This document shows, in pieces, positions 1 through 11,115 of a DNA stretch of 64,000 nt; position 1 is the first letter of the stretch; each line of letters starts with the position of its first letter. The stretch spans positions 25,565-89,564 of the forward strand of contig CAJXSR010000014.1 of the NCBI GenBank assembly GCA_913061275.1, given 5' to 3'. The position numbers and the translations under genes were made by a program. A model generated the notes under the pieces. The model did no database searches and was not told the origin of the DNA. It worked only from the letters and a program-made list of their open reading frames with translations. The stretch is from an uncultured Paracoccaceae bacterium (GTDB lineage: Bacteria > Pseudomonadota > Alphaproteobacteria > Rhodobacterales > Rhodobacteraceae).

Positions 1-1097
1 TCATCTTCATCGGTGCGACTACGGCGTTTTTTGCCGCCACTATTGGCCTTGTGCAAAACGACATCAAACGCGTGATTGCCTATTCTACATGTTCGCAGCT
101 GGGTTATATGTTTGTAGCCGCAGGTGTGGGCGCATATGGCGTGGCGATGTTCCATCTGTTCACGCACGCTTTCTTTAAAGCGATGCTATTCTTGGGTGCG
201 GGTTCTGTGATTACTGCGATGCACCACGAACAAGACATGCGCAACTATGGCAATCTGCGTAAAAAAATACCACTTACCTTTGCTGCAATGATGATTGGTA
301 CATTGGCGATTACGGGTGTGGGCATTCCTTTAACCAGTATTGGTTTTGCAGGCTTCCTGTCAAAAGACGCAATTATTGAAAGCGCATTTGCGGGTGGTGA
401 TGGTGTTGCACGCTATGCGTTCTGGATGCTTGTATTTGCCGCCGCCATGACCAGTTTTTATTCTTGGCGTCTAATTTTCATGACGTTCTATGGAAAAGAA
501 CGCGGTGATCCCCATACGCATGAACATGCGCATGAAAGCCCTTGGACAATGACCGTACCGTTAGCCGTGTTGGCACTTGGTGCTACGTTTTCTGGTGTTA
601 TTTGGTACGGGGATTTCTTTGGCCACCACTACCAAGAATGGTTTGGCGCGTCTATTTATGAAAACCATGATACCAACCATGTAATCCACGATGCACACGG
701 TGTGGCATCATGGGTGAAGGTTTCACCATTCATTGCTATGGTTCTAGGCTTTCTATTGGCTTACATTATGTACATCTTGAAACCAACGGCACCAGCGGCC
801 TTGGCCAAACAGCAACGCTTTCTATACGCGTTCTTGCTGAACAAATGGTATTTCGATGAGCTGTATGATCTGATTTTTGTAAAACCTGCAAAAGCCTTGG
901 GAACCTTCCTTTGGAAAAAAGGCGATGGCACTGTTATTGACGGCACCATCAACGGGATCGCGATGGGTATTATCCCGTGGATCACCCGCCTAGCGGGTCG
1001 TGCCCAATCGGGTTACGTCTATCACTACGCATTTGCTATATTTATTGGATTGGTTGCCATCATCGCATGGTTTGCAATCGGCGGGAGCGCACACTAA
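1..1097 (+). CDS. nuoL: NADH-quinone oxidoreductase subunit L, C-terminal part
   Basis: This is the membrane antiporter-like subunit NuoL of respiratory complex I, which links quinone reduction to proton pumping. The gene enters from beyond the left edge: the frame is open from base 3, so the GTG at 51 used by the ORF track is internal. About 365 residues are visible. The conserved helix motif [15 protein letters not shown] and the C-terminal signature [10 protein letters not shown] fit NuoL, and the end is hydrophobic as expected for the last helix. Its TAA overlaps the nuoM ATG by one base (TAATG), indicating translational coupling in the nuo operon. Confidence 0.95.
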   Translation, partial: IFIGATTAFFAATIGLVQNDIKRVIAYSTCSQLGYMFVAAGVGAYGVAMFHLFTHAFFKAMLFLGAGSVITAMHHEQDMRNYGNLRKKIPLTFAAMMIGTLAITGVGIPLTSIGFAGFLSKDAIIESAFAGGDGVARYAFWMLVFAAAMTSFYSWRLIFMTFYGKERGDPHTHEHAHESPWTMTVPLAVLALGATFSGVIWYGDFFGHHYQEWFGASIYENHDTNHVIHDAHGVASWVKVSPFIAMVLGFLLAYIMYILKPTAPAALAKQQRFLYAFLLNKWYFDELYDLIFVKPAKALGTFLWKKGDGTVIDGTINGIAMGIIPWITRLAGRAQSGYVYHYAFAIFIGLVAIIAWFAIGGSAH

Positions 1098-2635
1098 TGG
1101 AAAATCTTCTGTCAATTATCACCTTCCTGCCCATGCTGGGCGCGGCTATTCTGATAGTTTTCCTGCGCGGCAATGATGATTACGCGCAACGCAATGCCAA
1201 GATATTGGCATTGGTGACAACTGCCGCCACTTTTGTGATCTCTGCAGTTGCATTGATTGCCGAGTTTGACCCAAGTAATACGGACTTTCAACTGGTTGAA
1301 AAACGCGAATGGCTTGCAGGCCTGACCTATAAAATGGGTGTCGACGGGATCAGCGTTTTGTTTGTGATGCTGACTACGTTCCTGATGCCGATTGTGATCG
1401 GGGCTTGTTGGACGGTGACCACGCGCGTCAAAGAATACATGGTACTGTTTCTTATCCTAGAAAGCCTGATGATCGCGGTTTTCTGTTCACTGGATCTGGT
1501 GCTGTTCTATGTGGTGTTTGAGGCGGGCCTAATCCCGATGTTCCTGATTGTTGGTATTTGGGGCGGCAAAGACCGGGTTTATGCATCCTTCAAGTTCTTC
1601 CTATACACTTTGCTGGGTTCGGTATTGATGCTGGTTGCGATGATCGTGATGTGGATGGAAGCGGGTACTACGGATATTCCAACGCTTCTGAACCACGAGT
1701 TTAGCTTTTCCAATATGTCTGTGCTTGGCATTAGCATCACGGGCGGTTTGCAAACCCTGCTGTTCCTAGCGTTCTTTGCCAGCTTCGCGGTAAAAATGCC
1801 AATGTGGCCAGTACATACTTGGCTGCCTGATGCACACGTGCAAGCCCCAACAGCGGGTTCCGTTGTTTTGGCGTCTATCCTGTTGAAAATGGGCGGCTAC
1901 GGTTTCTTGCGGTTCAGCCTACCAATGTTCCCCGTAGGGACAGAAGTGATGGCAACTTTCGTGATGACCTTATCTGTTATTGCGATTATCTACACATCGC
2001 TAGTGGCGTTAGTGCAAAAAGATATGAAAAAACTGATCGCCTATTCATCAGTTGCCCACATGGGGTTCGTGACAATGGGTATATTCGCGCTAAACAAGCA
2101 GGGGCTTGATGGCGCAATTTACCAAATGATCTCACACGGGTTTATCGCAGGTGCCTTGTTCTTGGCGGTTGGGGTGATTTATGAACGCATGCACACCCGC
2201 GAAATTGATGCCTACGGTGGTCTTGTTATCCGTATGCCTGCCTATGCGCTGGTATTCATGTTCTTCACTATGGCCAATGTTGGCCTGCCAGGAACATCTG
2301 GCTTCGTTGGTGAATTCCTGACCTTGGTGGGGGCCTTTAAAGCCAACACATGGATCGCCTTTGGGGCGACATCAGGTGTGATCTTGTCCGCCGCCTATGC
2401 GCTTTGGCTTTACCGCCGCGTGGTGTTTGGCGACATGATTAAAGAAAGCCTGAAAACCATCACTGATTTGGATGCGCGCGAATATATGATGATCGTACCT
2501 TTGGTGATTATGACCATTCTGTTGGGTGTCTACCCTGCATTGGTTTTGGATATCATCGGCCCTTCGGTCGACGCACTACTTGAAAATGTAACATCAGCAC
2601 AGGCGGCAGCACATGCCGCTCTGGCGCAAAACTAG
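1097..2635 (+). CDS. nuoM: NADH-quinone oxidoreductase subunit M
   Basis: Complex I membrane subunit NuoM, 512 residues, the usual family length, with about 14 hydrophobic helices. The ORF track starts upstream at 977, but the ATG at 1097 gives the normal N-terminus [14 protein letters not shown] and overlaps the nuoL stop by one base, so I take 1097 as the start. The proton-channel glutamate lies in [15 protein letters not shown], and the second signature [14 protein letters not shown] is intact. It sits between nuoL and nuoN in the standard order. Confidence 0.96.
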   Translation: MENLLSIITFLPMLGAAILIVFLRGNDDYAQRNAKILALVTTAATFVISAVALIAEFDPSNTDFQLVEKREWLAGLTYKMGVDGISVLFVMLTTFLMPIVIGACWTVTTRVKEYMVLFLILESLMIAVFCSLDLVLFYVVFEAGLIPMFLIVGIWGGKDRVYASFKFFLYTLLGSVLMLVAMIVMWMEAGTTDIPTLLNHEFSFSNMSVLGISITGGLQTLLFLAFFASFAVKMPMWPVHTWLPDAHVQAPTAGSVVLASILLKMGGYGFLRFSLPMFPVGTEVMATFVMTLSVIAIIYTSLVALVQKDMKKLIAYSSVAHMGFVTMGIFALNKQGLDGAIYQMISHGFIAGALFLAVGVIYERMHTREIDAYGGLVIRMPAYALVFMFFTMANVGLPGTSGFVGEFLTLVGAFKANTWIAFGATSGVILSAAYALWLYRRVVFGDMIKESLKTITDLDAREYMMIVPLVIMTILLGVYPALVLDIIGPSVDALLENVTSAQAAAHAALAQN

Positions 2636-2647
2636 AGGTTTGTTGAA

Positions 2648-4090
2648 ATGATGATTGGCACTGATCTAAATACGGTTCTGCCAGAGCTGATTTTGGCGAT
2701 CTACGCGATGGCCGCCCTGATGTTCTCGGTCTATTTCGGCAAAGACAAACGCGCCAATGCGGTGTTTTGGATGACTGCCATTGTGATGGTGATACTAGCT
2801 GTAATGATCGCTTTGGCACCCGCTGGTGCGCACACTGCCTTTAACGGCGCCTTCGTTGATGATGCTTTCGCGCGTTATGCCAAAGTGTTGATGCTGTTGG
2901 CTAGTGCGGTTATTATCCTGTTAAGCAAGGATTATCTGCAAAAAAACAACCTGTTGAAATTCGAATACCCCATCTTGATTGCACTTGCCACGTTGGGGAT
3001 GATGATGATGGTTTCCGCTGGCGATCTGATGTCGCTGTATATGGGGTTAGAACTGCAATCGTTGTCACTTTATGTGGTCGCCGCATTTCGCCGCGACAGT
3101 TTGCGTTCAACAGAAGCGGGTTTGAAATACTTCGTTCTGGGCGCACTTTCATCTGGTATATTGTTATATGGTGCATCACTTGTTTACGGGTTTTCTGGCA
3201 CCACGGTATTCAGCGGTATCGCTTCTACCATCACAGACGAAGGTTTGGGATTAGGCATGATCTTTGGTCTTGTTTTCCTATGTTCTGGGATGGCGTTTAA
3301 AGTATCTGCTGTACCGTTTCACATGTGGACACCCGACGTATATGAAGGCTCGCCCACACCTGTGACGGCCTTCTTTGCAACCGCACCCAAAGTGGCTGCC
3401 GCTTGTCTGTTTGCCCGTGTATTGCACGATGCATTCCCAACAGCACAAGCTGACTGGACACAGATTATAGCACTACTTTCCGTAGGCTCTATGTTCTTGG
3501 GCGCGATTGCGGCTATCGGCCAAACCAACATCAAACGCTTGATGGCCTATTCATCAATCGCACATATGGGTTTTGCCCTGATGGGGCTGGCGGCTGGCAC
3601 CGAAGCTGGTGTGCAGGCCCTGCTGATCTATATGGCTATCTATGTGGTAATGAATATCGGCACGTTTGCCTTTATCCTGAACATGGAACGTGACGGTAAT
3701 GCGATCACGGATATCAAATGTCTTGGACAGTATTCCAAAGTGGAACCTGCACGTGCCGCTGCCCTAGCAATTCTGATGTTCTCACTTGCTGGCATCCCGC
3801 CTTTGGTTGGGTTTTTCGGTAAGTTTTACGTCCTAAAAGCAGCGATTGATGCTGATATGGCATGGCTTGCTATCGCTGGTGTAATTGCTTCTGTAATCGG
3901 TGCGTTTTATTACTTGCGGATTATCTACTTTATGTACTTCGGCAATGAAGTTGACCCGATGACAGGTAAAATGCCCGCACTGCACTACGTTGCCCTAATG
4001 GGTGCCGCTGCCGTCATGTTGTTTGGTGTGATAAATCTGTTCGGGATAGAGGCCTATGCAGCCATTGCGGCTGAAGCTTTGCTAAAATAA
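2648..4090 (+). CDS. nuoN: NADH-quinone oxidoreductase subunit N
   Basis: Third antiporter-like complex I membrane subunit, 480 residues. The signature [19 protein letters not shown] is present, and the conserved segment ending in [13 protein letters not shown] carries the glutamate expected for NuoN. Two ATGs lie in tandem at 2648 and 2651; the first is used here. The gene begins 12 bases after nuoM and its TAA overlaps the birA ATG by one base, so nuo transcription probably runs on into birA-coaX-rnj. This gene order recurs in Rhodobacterales. Confidence 0.96.
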   Translation: MMIGTDLNTVLPELILAIYAMAALMFSVYFGKDKRANAVFWMTAIVMVILAVMIALAPAGAHTAFNGAFVDDAFARYAKVLMLLASAVIILLSKDYLQKNNLLKFEYPILIALATLGMMMMVSAGDLMSLYMGLELQSLSLYVVAAFRRDSLRSTEAGLKYFVLGALSSGILLYGASLVYGFSGTTVFSGIASTITDEGLGLGMIFGLVFLCSGMAFKVSAVPFHMWTPDVYEGSPTPVTAFFATAPKVAAACLFARVLHDAFPTAQADWTQIIALLSVGSMFLGAIAAIGQTNIKRLMAYSSIAHMGFALMGLAAGTEAGVQALLIYMAIYVVMNIGTFAFILNMERDGNAITDIKCLGQYSKVEPARAAALAILMFSLAGIPPLVGFFGKFYVLKAAIDADMAWLAIAGVIASVIGAFYYLRIIYFMYFGNEVDPMTGKMPALHYVALMGAAAVMLFGVINLFGIEAYAAIAAEALLK

Positions 4091-4842
4091 TGGATAGCTG
4101 GCCGCAAGGCTATGATAGGGTTGTATATGATACGATCGATAGTACAAATTCAGAGGCAAGAAGGCGAATATATACTGCCCTTGGGCCTTGTTGGATTTTG
4201 GCACATGAACAAACTGCAGGCATTGGCAGGCGCGGGCGGGCGTGGTCAACGCAGGCAGGGAACTTTGCGGCAACGCTTCTTCAACCTTTGAATATGCCAC
4301 TAAACCAAGCTGCATTACAAAGCTTCACTGCCGCATTAGCTTTGCGTGACGCATTTCTTGCTGTTGGCGGTAAGCCCGACGACTTCAGCTTAAAATGGCC
4401 CAATGATGTGCTGTTGAAAGGCGGTAAAGTTGCAGGAATTCTTTTAGAAACGATGGGTAAGGGGCCAAGCCATTTGTGCATAGGTATTGGTGTAAATCTG
4501 GCCCATGCCCCAAGTGTAACCGCATTAGAAACCACAGCTACACCACCGAAATCCCTTATAGGGGATGCGCAGGTGCATGTTACCGCCGAGCAGTTTTTGG
4601 CGGTACTTGCAGTGGCCTTTGATACGCGGCAAATGCAATTTCAACAGGGTGGTTTTGATGCCATCAGGCGCGATTGGTTGAAGCACGCCGTGAAGCTGGG
4701 TGAACAAATTATAGCGCGTACCATCTCACATGAAATACACGGTCGTTTTGAAACAGTGGACGAAACGGGCGCACTTGTACTACATACCGATAAAGGGCTG
4801 CGTTATATAACAGCGGCTGAAATATTTTTTGGCGAAAGTTAG
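4090..4842 (+). CDS. birA: Biotin--[acetyl-CoA carboxylase] ligase
   Basis: A 250-residue biotin protein ligase that activates biotin with ATP and attaches it to the carboxyl carrier protein of biotin-dependent carboxylases. The biotinyl-AMP loop is visible as GIGRRGRAW (about residues 44-52), and the catalytic lysine motif is KWPNDVLLKGGKVAGIL (about 102-118). There is no N-terminal helix-turn-helix, so this is a monofunctional ligase and not a BirA-type repressor. It overlaps the nuoN stop by one base and is followed after four bases by coaX. Confidence 0.93.
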   Translation: MDSWPQGYDRVVYDTIDSTNSEARRRIYTALGPCWILAHEQTAGIGRRGRAWSTQAGNFAATLLQPLNMPLNQAALQSFTAALALRDAFLAVGGKPDDFSLKWPNDVLLKGGKVAGILLETMGKGPSHLCIGIGVNLAHAPSVTALETTATPPKSLIGDAQVHVTAEQFLAVLAVAFDTRQMQFQQGGFDAIRRDWLKHAVKLGEQIIARTISHEIHGRFETVDETGALVLHTDKGLRYITAAEIFFGES

Positions 4843-4846
4843 GGAC

Positions 4847-5617
4847 ATGCTTCTAACAGTTGACGTTGGCAATACAAACACAGTTTTTGCAGTACACGAT
4901 GGCAAAGAGTTCTTGTCAGATTGGCGTTGCGAAACAGTGCATCAACGTACGGCGGATGAATATTATGTCTGGTTGATGAACTTGATTAAGTTGCAAGGGT
5001 TAGACGCCCAAATTGACCGCGTGATTATATCCTCTGTTGTGCCACAAGTTGTGTTTAATCTGCGCGTTCTATCTGATCGGTACTTTAACTGCCGCCCTAT
5101 TGTTGTCGGAAAATCTGAATGCGAACTGGGCGTGGATGTACGGGTGGATGAAGGCACACATGTGGGGGCTGACCGTTTGGTAAACACGGTTGGTGCTTAT
5201 AATCGTTATGGTGGCAATCTGATTGTGGTCGATTTTGGAACTGCTACGACCTTTGATGTGGTCGACCATGATGGCGCCTATATCGGTGGGGTCATCGCCC
5301 CAGGTGTGAACCTGTCGATCAAAGCCTTACATGAAGCGGCCGCCGCTTTGCCGCATATTGACGTTACCCAACCCGACAAAGTAATTGGCACCAACACGGT
5401 TGCCTGTATGCAATCGGGTGTGTTTTGGGGCTATATTGGCTTGATTGAAGGCATATGTGCTAAAATACGTGATGAACATGGCACACCGATGAAAGTCATT
5501 GGCACGGGTGGCTTGGCAACGCTGTTCGAACGCGGCACAGACCTTTTTGACACTATAGATAATGATCTGACCTTGCATGGGCTTGTGTTGATCGAAGCCC
5601 ATAATCGGAGCACTTAA
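4847..5617 (+). CDS. coaX: Type III pantothenate kinase
   Basis: Phosphorylates pantothenate, the first committed step of coenzyme A synthesis, using the CoaX fold. The ASKHA phosphate motif DVGNTN sits at the N-terminus; GADRLVNTVGA and DFGTATTFDVV are the other active-site signatures. The ORF track begins at a TTG (4829), but that start overlaps birA. The ATG at 4847, preceded by AGGGAC, gives MLLTVDVGNTN, the normal N-terminus, and a 256-residue protein of usual length. The stop overlaps the rnj ATG by one base. Confidence 0.94.
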   Translation: MLLTVDVGNTNTVFAVHDGKEFLSDWRCETVHQRTADEYYVWLMNLIKLQGLDAQIDRVIISSVVPQVVFNLRVLSDRYFNCRPIVVGKSECELGVDVRVDEGTHVGADRLVNTVGAYNRYGGNLIVVDFGTATTFDVVDHDGAYIGGVIAPGVNLSIKALHEAAAALPHIDVTQPDKVIGTNTVACMQSGVFWGYIGLIEGICAKIRDEHGTPMKVIGTGGLATLFERGTDLFDTIDNDLTLHGLVLIEAHNRST

Positions 5618-7287
5618 TGAGTAATCAAAATAAACTAATCTTCCTGCCCTTAGGTGGTGCCGGCGAAATCGGCATGAATATGTATCTGTATGGCTACGGC
5701 CCAGCAGGTAAAGAACGCTTCATCATGGTAGATGTTGGTGTGACATTCCCCGCTATGGACGGCACCCCTGGTGTTGATTTAATCATGGCTGATAGCGCAT
5801 ATATTGAGGCCCGCGTTGACCGTCTTGATGCGATTTTCATCACCCACGCGCATGAAGACCACATTGGCGCATTGGGCTTGTTATACCCTAAATTGGCAGT
5901 ACCAATTTATGCACGTCCCTTCACGGCGGCAGTTGCACGCGCTAAAATGGAAGATCGCGGGCAAGATCCTTGGCTTGTACAAGTGGTTGATGCTTATCCT
6001 GCACAAATAGAAGCAGGCCCTTTCAAAGTTAGCTATCTACCCTTAGCCCACTCAATCCCAGAGGCCGCAGGCCTTATCATCGACAGCCCGGCAGGGCGCG
6101 TGGTGCATACGGGTGATTTTAAACTGGATAAAGACCCGATTGTTGGTGAAGCTTATGATCCCGCATTGTTTGCCCAAGTCGCCCAAGGCGGCATCAAAGC
6201 TTTGGTTTGTGACAGTACGAACGTATTTTCACCTGAGGCAGGGCGATCAGAATCAACACTGAATGCAAACATCACCAAACTGATCGCAGATGCATCAGGC
6301 ATGATGGTTGCCACAACATTTGCATCTAACGTCGCACGTCTGAAAACATTGGCGCAAGCAGGTGTGGATGCGGGTCGTTCGGTTTGTGTTTTAGGCCGTT
6401 CGATGCAACGCATGATGAATTATGCGCAGACCACAGGCGTGTTGCAAGATTTCCCACCAACCATTGAATTGGAAGACGCGCAAAGCGTGCCACGCGAAAA
6501 CTTAATGTTGATCGTGACAGGGTCACAAGGTGAAAGCCGTGCGGCCTCTGGCCAACTGGCACGCGGTAAGTATCTTGGTTTGACAATGAAAGAGGGCGAT
6601 ACGTTCTTATTCTCGTCCAAAACTATTCCGGGTAACGAAGTGCCCGTGGGCCGCATTGTAAACAGCTTTTCTGAAATGGGTGTGAAAGTCATTGATGACA
6701 GTTCTGGCCTGTATCACGTATCAGGCCATGCTAACCGTCCAGACTTGGAAGAGATGCACGATGTTTTCCAACCCGAAATGTTGATCCCAATGCATGGTGA
6801 ACACCGTCATTTGCGCGAACACGCGGAATTGGCGCAAAGCAAAGGCATTGCTAGTATCATTGCACCGAATGGCGCGATGATTGATATGACGGGTAAAAAG
6901 CCAAAAGTCATTGAACATATAGAAACTTCTCGCCTGTACTTAGATGGCAACCAGTTGATCGGTGCCTTTGATGGCGTGGTACTGGAACGTATCCGCATGG
7001 CAACACGCGGATTGGTGGCTATGTCGATTATCATAGAAGAGGGCGAAGTGATTGGGGTTTGGGCAGATGCAAAAGGTTTGCCCGACACAAAAGCTATGCA
7101 GGCAGGCCTAAATGACTTGATCGAAGAGGCGGTAGAGAAAGAATTGCTAAAGGCCAAACGTAAGTTGTTAAATTCAGACGATGAAGTTGATCGTCTTGTT
7201 TCCCGTATTGTAAGCCGTACGTGTAAAGATGCGGTGGGAAAAAAGCCTGTTTCACAAGTGATGATTAACAGGCTGATCGCGGATTAA
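5617..7287 (+). CDS. rnj: Ribonuclease J
   Basis: A 556-residue metallo-beta-lactamase-fold ribonuclease with 5'-exonuclease and endonuclease activity in RNA maturation and decay. The zinc motif HAHEDH is at about residues 77-82, the later histidine motif is in VHTGDFKLD, and the beta-CASP region continues to SGHANRPDLEEM and PMHGEHRHL. The C-terminal domain typical of RNase J follows. It is the last gene of the nuo-birA-coaX-rnj run, and the hairpin directly downstream probably ends the transcript. Confidence 0.94.
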   Translation: MSNQNKLIFLPLGGAGEIGMNMYLYGYGPAGKERFIMVDVGVTFPAMDGTPGVDLIMADSAYIEARVDRLDAIFITHAHEDHIGALGLLYPKLAVPIYARPFTAAVARAKMEDRGQDPWLVQVVDAYPAQIEAGPFKVSYLPLAHSIPEAAGLIIDSPAGRVVHTGDFKLDKDPIVGEAYDPALFAQVAQGGIKALVCDSTNVFSPEAGRSESTLNANITKLIADASGMMVATTFASNVARLKTLAQAGVDAGRSVCVLGRSMQRMMNYAQTTGVLQDFPPTIELEDAQSVPRENLMLIVTGSQGESRAASGQLARGKYLGLTMKEGDTFLFSSKTIPGNEVPVGRIVNSFSEMGVKVIDDSSGLYHVSGHANRPDLEEMHDVFQPEMLIPMHGEHRHLREHAELAQSKGIASIIAPNGAMIDMTGKKPKVIEHIETSRLYLDGNQLIGAFDGVVLERIRMATRGLVAMSIIIEEGEVIGVWADAKGLPDTKAMQAGLNDLIEEAVEKELLKAKRKLLNSDDEVDRLVSRIVSRTCKDAVGKKPVSQVMINRLIAD

Positions 7288-7296
7288 AGCACTGTA

Positions 7297-7320
7297 GCGT
7301 GGGCTTCAGCCCACGCGTTT
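7297..7320 (+). terminator. Hairpin after rnj
   Basis: A perfect eight-base stem GCGTGGGC / GCCCACGC with a TTCA loop begins nine bases after the rnj stop and is followed by a weak T stretch (GTTTCT). It can act as the terminator for the nuo-rnj operon and lies between convergent genes, the other being the helicase at 7374. Its stem also resembles short dispersed palindromes of the REP type, so its origin may be a repeat recruited as a terminator. Confidence 0.6.
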
Positions 7321-7373
7321 CTCAACATATATTAGTATGACAGGTGGGCCCATAGCCAACCCCACAAACAAAC

Positions 7374-8846
7374 CTATGCAGCACTCTCATCTTTAGATTT
7401 ACTGTCTTCTTCAACAGGTGTCTCTGTTTTTGCGGCAACCCCTGCACGAATATCACGCAGCATAAACGCAGGCATGTGATCGCCCAAGCCAACGACATGG
7501 TTTTGGTTGCCTTGATGACGTCCACCACCTTTTTTATGACGCTGATTGCGTTCTTGTGGTTCAGGTTTTTTGTCTTGTTGCACAGCAGGCTTTTTATTTT
7601 GTTGCGCTGCAGGCTTGGTATCTTGTTGCGCCACAGGTTTCACTTCTGCTTTCGGTTTATCCTGCTTTTTCGCGCGCGTAGGGCGGTCTTGGGCTACAGG
7701 TGTGTCAAACTCAGCGCGTGGAATGGGGCCTTTCAATAATTCTTCTACTTTAACCAAATGCTTTTCTTCATGAGGCAGACACAAGGTAAAGGCTTTACCT
7801 GAACGCCCTGCACGGCCAGTGCGGCCAATGCGGTGAATATAATCCTCTGCGTGGATCGGCACATCATAGTTAAACACATGGCTTACATTTGGGATGTCCA
7901 GACCACGTGCTGCCACGTCAGATGCAACAAGTAAGGTGATGTCGTTATTCTTGAACCCGCTCAACACTTCCATGCGGTAACGTTGGTCAAGATCACCGTG
8001 AATAGCACCCACACTTGCCCCGTATTTTTTCATGGATTTCAATACGATATCCACATCAACTTTGCGATTACAAAAGATGATCGCATTGGTCAGCGTGTCG
8101 CCTTCATCGGTAATGATCTTGCGCAGCATATCGCGTTTAGCCTTGGCTTCCACTTTGCGATTAGGGGCTTTGAAACATACGACTTTCTGCTCAATGGTTT
8201 CAGAGGCAGTCGCTTGGCGCGCCACTTCCACACGTTCAGGGTTCGATAAGAATTCCTGCGTAATACGCGTAATTTCAGGGGCCATCGTGGCCGAGAAAAA
8301 CAGGGTTTGGCGGGTGAAAGGTGTTAGCTTAAAGATGCGCTCAATATCAGGGATAAAACCCATATCCAACATCCGGTCAGCTTCATCCACAACCATAATT
8401 TCTATGCCTGTAAGTAACAATTTACCACGTTCAAAATGATCTAGTAAGCGGCCAGGCGTGGCAATTAAAACGTCAACACCACGGTCAATCAGTTTGTCCT
8501 GATCCTTAAACGATACACCACCGATTAAAAGTGCCATATCCAGTTTGCAGTACTTCGCATATAGTTCAAAGTTTTCGGCGACTTGGGCAGCCAACTCACG
8601 TGTTGGGCATAATACAAGCGAGCGCGGCATCCTTGCGCGTGCGCGGCCACGTGCCAATTTATGCACCATAGGTAACGTAAAGCTGGCGGTTTTGCCTGTG
8701 CCAGTTTGGGCAATTCCTAGAACATCACGGCCTTCCAAAGCAAATGGAATGGCTTGTGCTTGAATGGGTGTAGGTGTTTCATAGCCGACGTCGTTTACGG
8801 CTTTTAGAACTTTGGGGTTAAGACCCAGATCGGTAAATTTTATCAT
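7374..8846 (-). CDS. DEAD-box ATP-dependent RNA helicase (RhlE-like)
   Basis: A DEAD-box RNA helicase, probably acting in ribosome assembly or RNA turnover. The Q-motif region, Walker A AQTGTGKT, DEAD in VVDEADRMLDMG, the SAT motif in FFSATM and HRIGRTGRAGR are all intact. The ORF track starts at 8924, but the ATG at 8846 gives the family-typical MIKFTDLGLNPKVLKAV, so the 26 upstream residues are probably untranslated. The product is about 490 residues. After the helicase core there is a low-complexity tail of repeated Lys/Pro/Ala/Gln units (PAAQQNKKPAVQQDKKP) and a basic patch, which probably binds RNA and is probably disordered. Confidence 0.9.
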   Translation of the reverse strand: MIKFTDLGLNPKVLKAVNDVGYETPTPIQAQAIPFALEGRDVLGIAQTGTGKTASFTLPMVHKLARGRARARMPRSLVLCPTRELAAQVAENFELYAKYCKLDMALLIGGVSFKDQDKLIDRGVDVLIATPGRLLDHFERGKLLLTGIEIMVVDEADRMLDMGFIPDIERIFKLTPFTRQTLFFSATMAPEITRITQEFLSNPERVEVARQATASETIEQKVVCFKAPNRKVEAKAKRDMLRKIITDEGDTLTNAIIFCNRKVDVDIVLKSMKKYGASVGAIHGDLDQRYRMEVLSGFKNNDITLLVASDVAARGLDIPNVSHVFNYDVPIHAEDYIHRIGRTGRAGRSGKAFTLCLPHEEKHLVKVEELLKGPIPRAEFDTPVAQDRPTRAKKQDKPKAEVKPVAQQDTKPAAQQNKKPAVQQDKKPEPQERNQRHKKGGGRHQGNQNHVVGLGDHMPAFMLRDIRAGVAAKTETPVEEDSKSKDESAA

Positions 8847-9063
8847 ATATCTCGCGTTGTTAGCGGCGTTAGTTGATGCCGCAATCTTCAGTCGCGGCCT
8901 GACAGCCGAAGTGCTGTCGTTCATATGGGCATTCGTTTAGCGAAATTACACAAAGAGTCAATATTAGCTGTGGTTTTGTGGCGATTATGATGTATTTACG
9001 CCTAAATTCCCCCTTTTACCTTGCGGATTAATGCCTAAGATTAGGACAACTTCGGAGGTCGGT

Positions 9064-9456
9064 ATGAAGCTAGTTCTACAAGATATATGGCGTAGTTTCC
9101 GTTCATTGCCTTTGTGGGTACAGATATGGGTGGGGGTCATCCTTGTGCCCGTTAATATGGCCACTATCGTACTTATCACCGAACCCTGCTGTTGGTTGAT
9201 CCCCGTTCTGGCGATTGGTGGCATGACGCCAAATTTATTCTTGATGTTCGTCGAGCGCGGCTTTTCCAAAGCAATGGCTCTGTCGCATCTGGTTTTGTGG
9301 ATACCGCTATTGGCAATACTGGCCTATGAAGTAAACACAAACTGGATATTTGCCGATTATCTGATGATATTGTTTATCGTGGATGCCATTTCTATCGTAT
9401 TTGATCTAAAAGACAGCCGTGACTGGATTAAGGGCGATCGAAAGGTCGCTTCCTAA
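9064..9456 (+). CDS. Small integral membrane protein of unknown function
   Basis: A 130-residue hydrophobic protein I cannot assign to a named function. The ATG at 9064 is chosen over the ORF-track start at 9031 because GGAGG lies five bases upstream. About four hydrophobic segments are visible, starting near VQIWVGVILVPVNMATIVL and ending in DYLMILFIVDAISIVF, with a short charged C-terminus (DSRDWIKGDRK). It converges on prfC and overlaps its stop by three to four bases, so it is probably transcribed alone from the helicase-facing intergenic region. Confidence 0.75.
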   Translation: MKLVLQDIWRSFRSLPLWVQIWVGVILVPVNMATIVLITEPCCWLIPVLAIGGMTPNLFLMFVERGFSKAMALSHLVLWIPLLAILAYEVNTNWIFADYLMILFIVDAISIVFDLKDSRDWIKGDRKVAS

Positions 9457-11060
9457 ACCATAATATCCTTCGTCGCTACCAGCTTTAGTTCTGGGAAATC
9501 GCGTTCAACACGGTCAATATCCCATTGTAACCGCGTCATATAAACAGGATCGCCATCATGGTCAGATGCCATATGGCCCTTGTTGGTATTTATGAAGCTA
9601 TCCACCTTATCCGTAGGCCCAGATAACCATCGGGCAGAGGTGAATTGGGTCTGCTCAAATCGCACAGGTATGCCGTATTCCAATTCAATCCGTGAAGCCA
9701 GAACATCAAACTGCAAGCTGCCAACAACACCGATAATCCAACCCGATCCGATCATCGGTTTGAAAAGTTTAGCGGCCCCTTCTTCGGCAAATTGGTTCAG
9801 GGCTTTGTCCAGATGTTTTGACTTCATCGGGTCAGTTGTACGCACGGATTGCAACAATTCAGGTGCAAATGACGGGATGCCGGCAAAATGCAACATCTCT
9901 CCTTCGGTCAATGCGTCACCGATGCGCAACTGCCCATGGTTTGGAATGCCGATAATATCACCTGCCCAAGCTTCTTCCGCCAGTTCACGGTCGCTTGCCA
10001 AAAACAGCATAGGTGATGCTATTGCCATAGGTTTCTTGCTGCGCACATGGGTTAGTTTCATACCGCGTTTAAAGTGGCCTGAACACAGGCGCACAAACGC
10101 GATACGGTCGCGGTGTTTTGGGTCCATGTTGGCTTGAACCTTAAACACAAAACCAGAAACCTTTTTTTCATCGGGTGAAATTTGGCGTTCAACGGCTGGG
10201 CGTACTTGTGGTTTGGGGCCAAAGTCACCGATACCGTTCATCAATTCCTGCACCCCGAAACTGTTTATCGCAGAGCCAAACCAAATTGGGGTCATTGTGC
10301 CGTCCAGCATTGCCTGATGATCTAGTTTGGGCAACAATTCGCGGGCCATCTCGACCTCTTCCAACAGCTTTTCCAGCAGGTCGGCAGGAATGTGTTCGGC
10401 CAGCTTTGGGTCATCTAGCCCATCTATTTGAATGCTTTCAGAAATTACATTGCGATCAGCACGATCCATCAATTCTAGCCGGTCATTCAGCATATCATAA
10501 CAGCCGATAAATTCGCGCCCGATACCAATCGGCCAACTTGCAGGGGACACATCTATTGCCAAGTTTTCTTGTATTTCATCAATAATTTCAAATGTATCGC
10601 GGCTTTCGCGATCCATCTTATTACAAAATGTCAAAATCGGCATATCGCGCATGCGACAAACTTCAAACAATTTTTGCGTCTGACTTTCAACGCCTTTGGC
10701 GCCATCAATAACCATCACGGCCGCGTCCACTGCCGTCAGTGTTCGGTAGGTATCTTCGGAAAAGTCAGAGTGGCCGGGCGTATCGACCAAATTAAACCAA
10801 TAATCTTTGTATTCAAATGACATGGCAGAGGCGGATACAGATATTCCGCGGTCTTTTTCCATCTGCATAAAATCAGACCGTGTGCGCCGCGCTTCGCCTT
10901 TGGCGCGCACTTGGCCCGCCATTTGAATAGCGCCGCCATAAAGTAGAAACTTTTCCGTCAAAGTGGTCTTACCCGCATCAGGGTGGCTGATGATGGCAAA
11001 GGTGCGGCGACGATCAATTTCGGGCGGCAAAACGGGCTGATTTGAAGTGTGATCTAACAT
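9453..11060 (-). CDS. prfC: Peptide chain release factor 3
   Basis: RF3, a translational GTPase that recycles RF1/RF2 from the ribosome after peptide release. It is 535 residues, the family length. G1 is SHPDAGKTTL, followed by the switch region RTRSDFMQMEKDRGISV, G3 DTPGHSDF and G4 NKMD. The extended linker and the RF3-specific C-terminal domain follow without a break. It is a single gene on the minus strand, and its TAG overlaps the stop of the small membrane protein gene at 9456. Confidence 0.95.
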   Translation of the reverse strand: MLDHTSNQPVLPPEIDRRRTFAIISHPDAGKTTLTEKFLLYGGAIQMAGQVRAKGEARRTRSDFMQMEKDRGISVSASAMSFEYKDYWFNLVDTPGHSDFSEDTYRTLTAVDAAVMVIDGAKGVESQTQKLFEVCRMRDMPILTFCNKMDRESRDTFEIIDEIQENLAIDVSPASWPIGIGREFIGCYDMLNDRLELMDRADRNVISESIQIDGLDDPKLAEHIPADLLEKLLEEVEMARELLPKLDHQAMLDGTMTPIWFGSAINSFGVQELMNGIGDFGPKPQVRPAVERQISPDEKKVSGFVFKVQANMDPKHRDRIAFVRLCSGHFKRGMKLTHVRSKKPMAIASPMLFLASDRELAEEAWAGDIIGIPNHGQLRIGDALTEGEMLHFAGIPSFAPELLQSVRTTDPMKSKHLDKALNQFAEEGAAKLFKPMIGSGWIIGVVGSLQFDVLASRIELEYGIPVRFEQTQFTSARWLSGPTDKVDSFINTNKGHMASDHDGDPVYMTRLQWDIDRVERDFPELKLVATKDIMV

Positions 11061-11115
11061 ATGCGTCGTATAGGTAAGGTTTGGGAAAAGGGCAAGAAAT
11101 GACTGCCTGCATAAG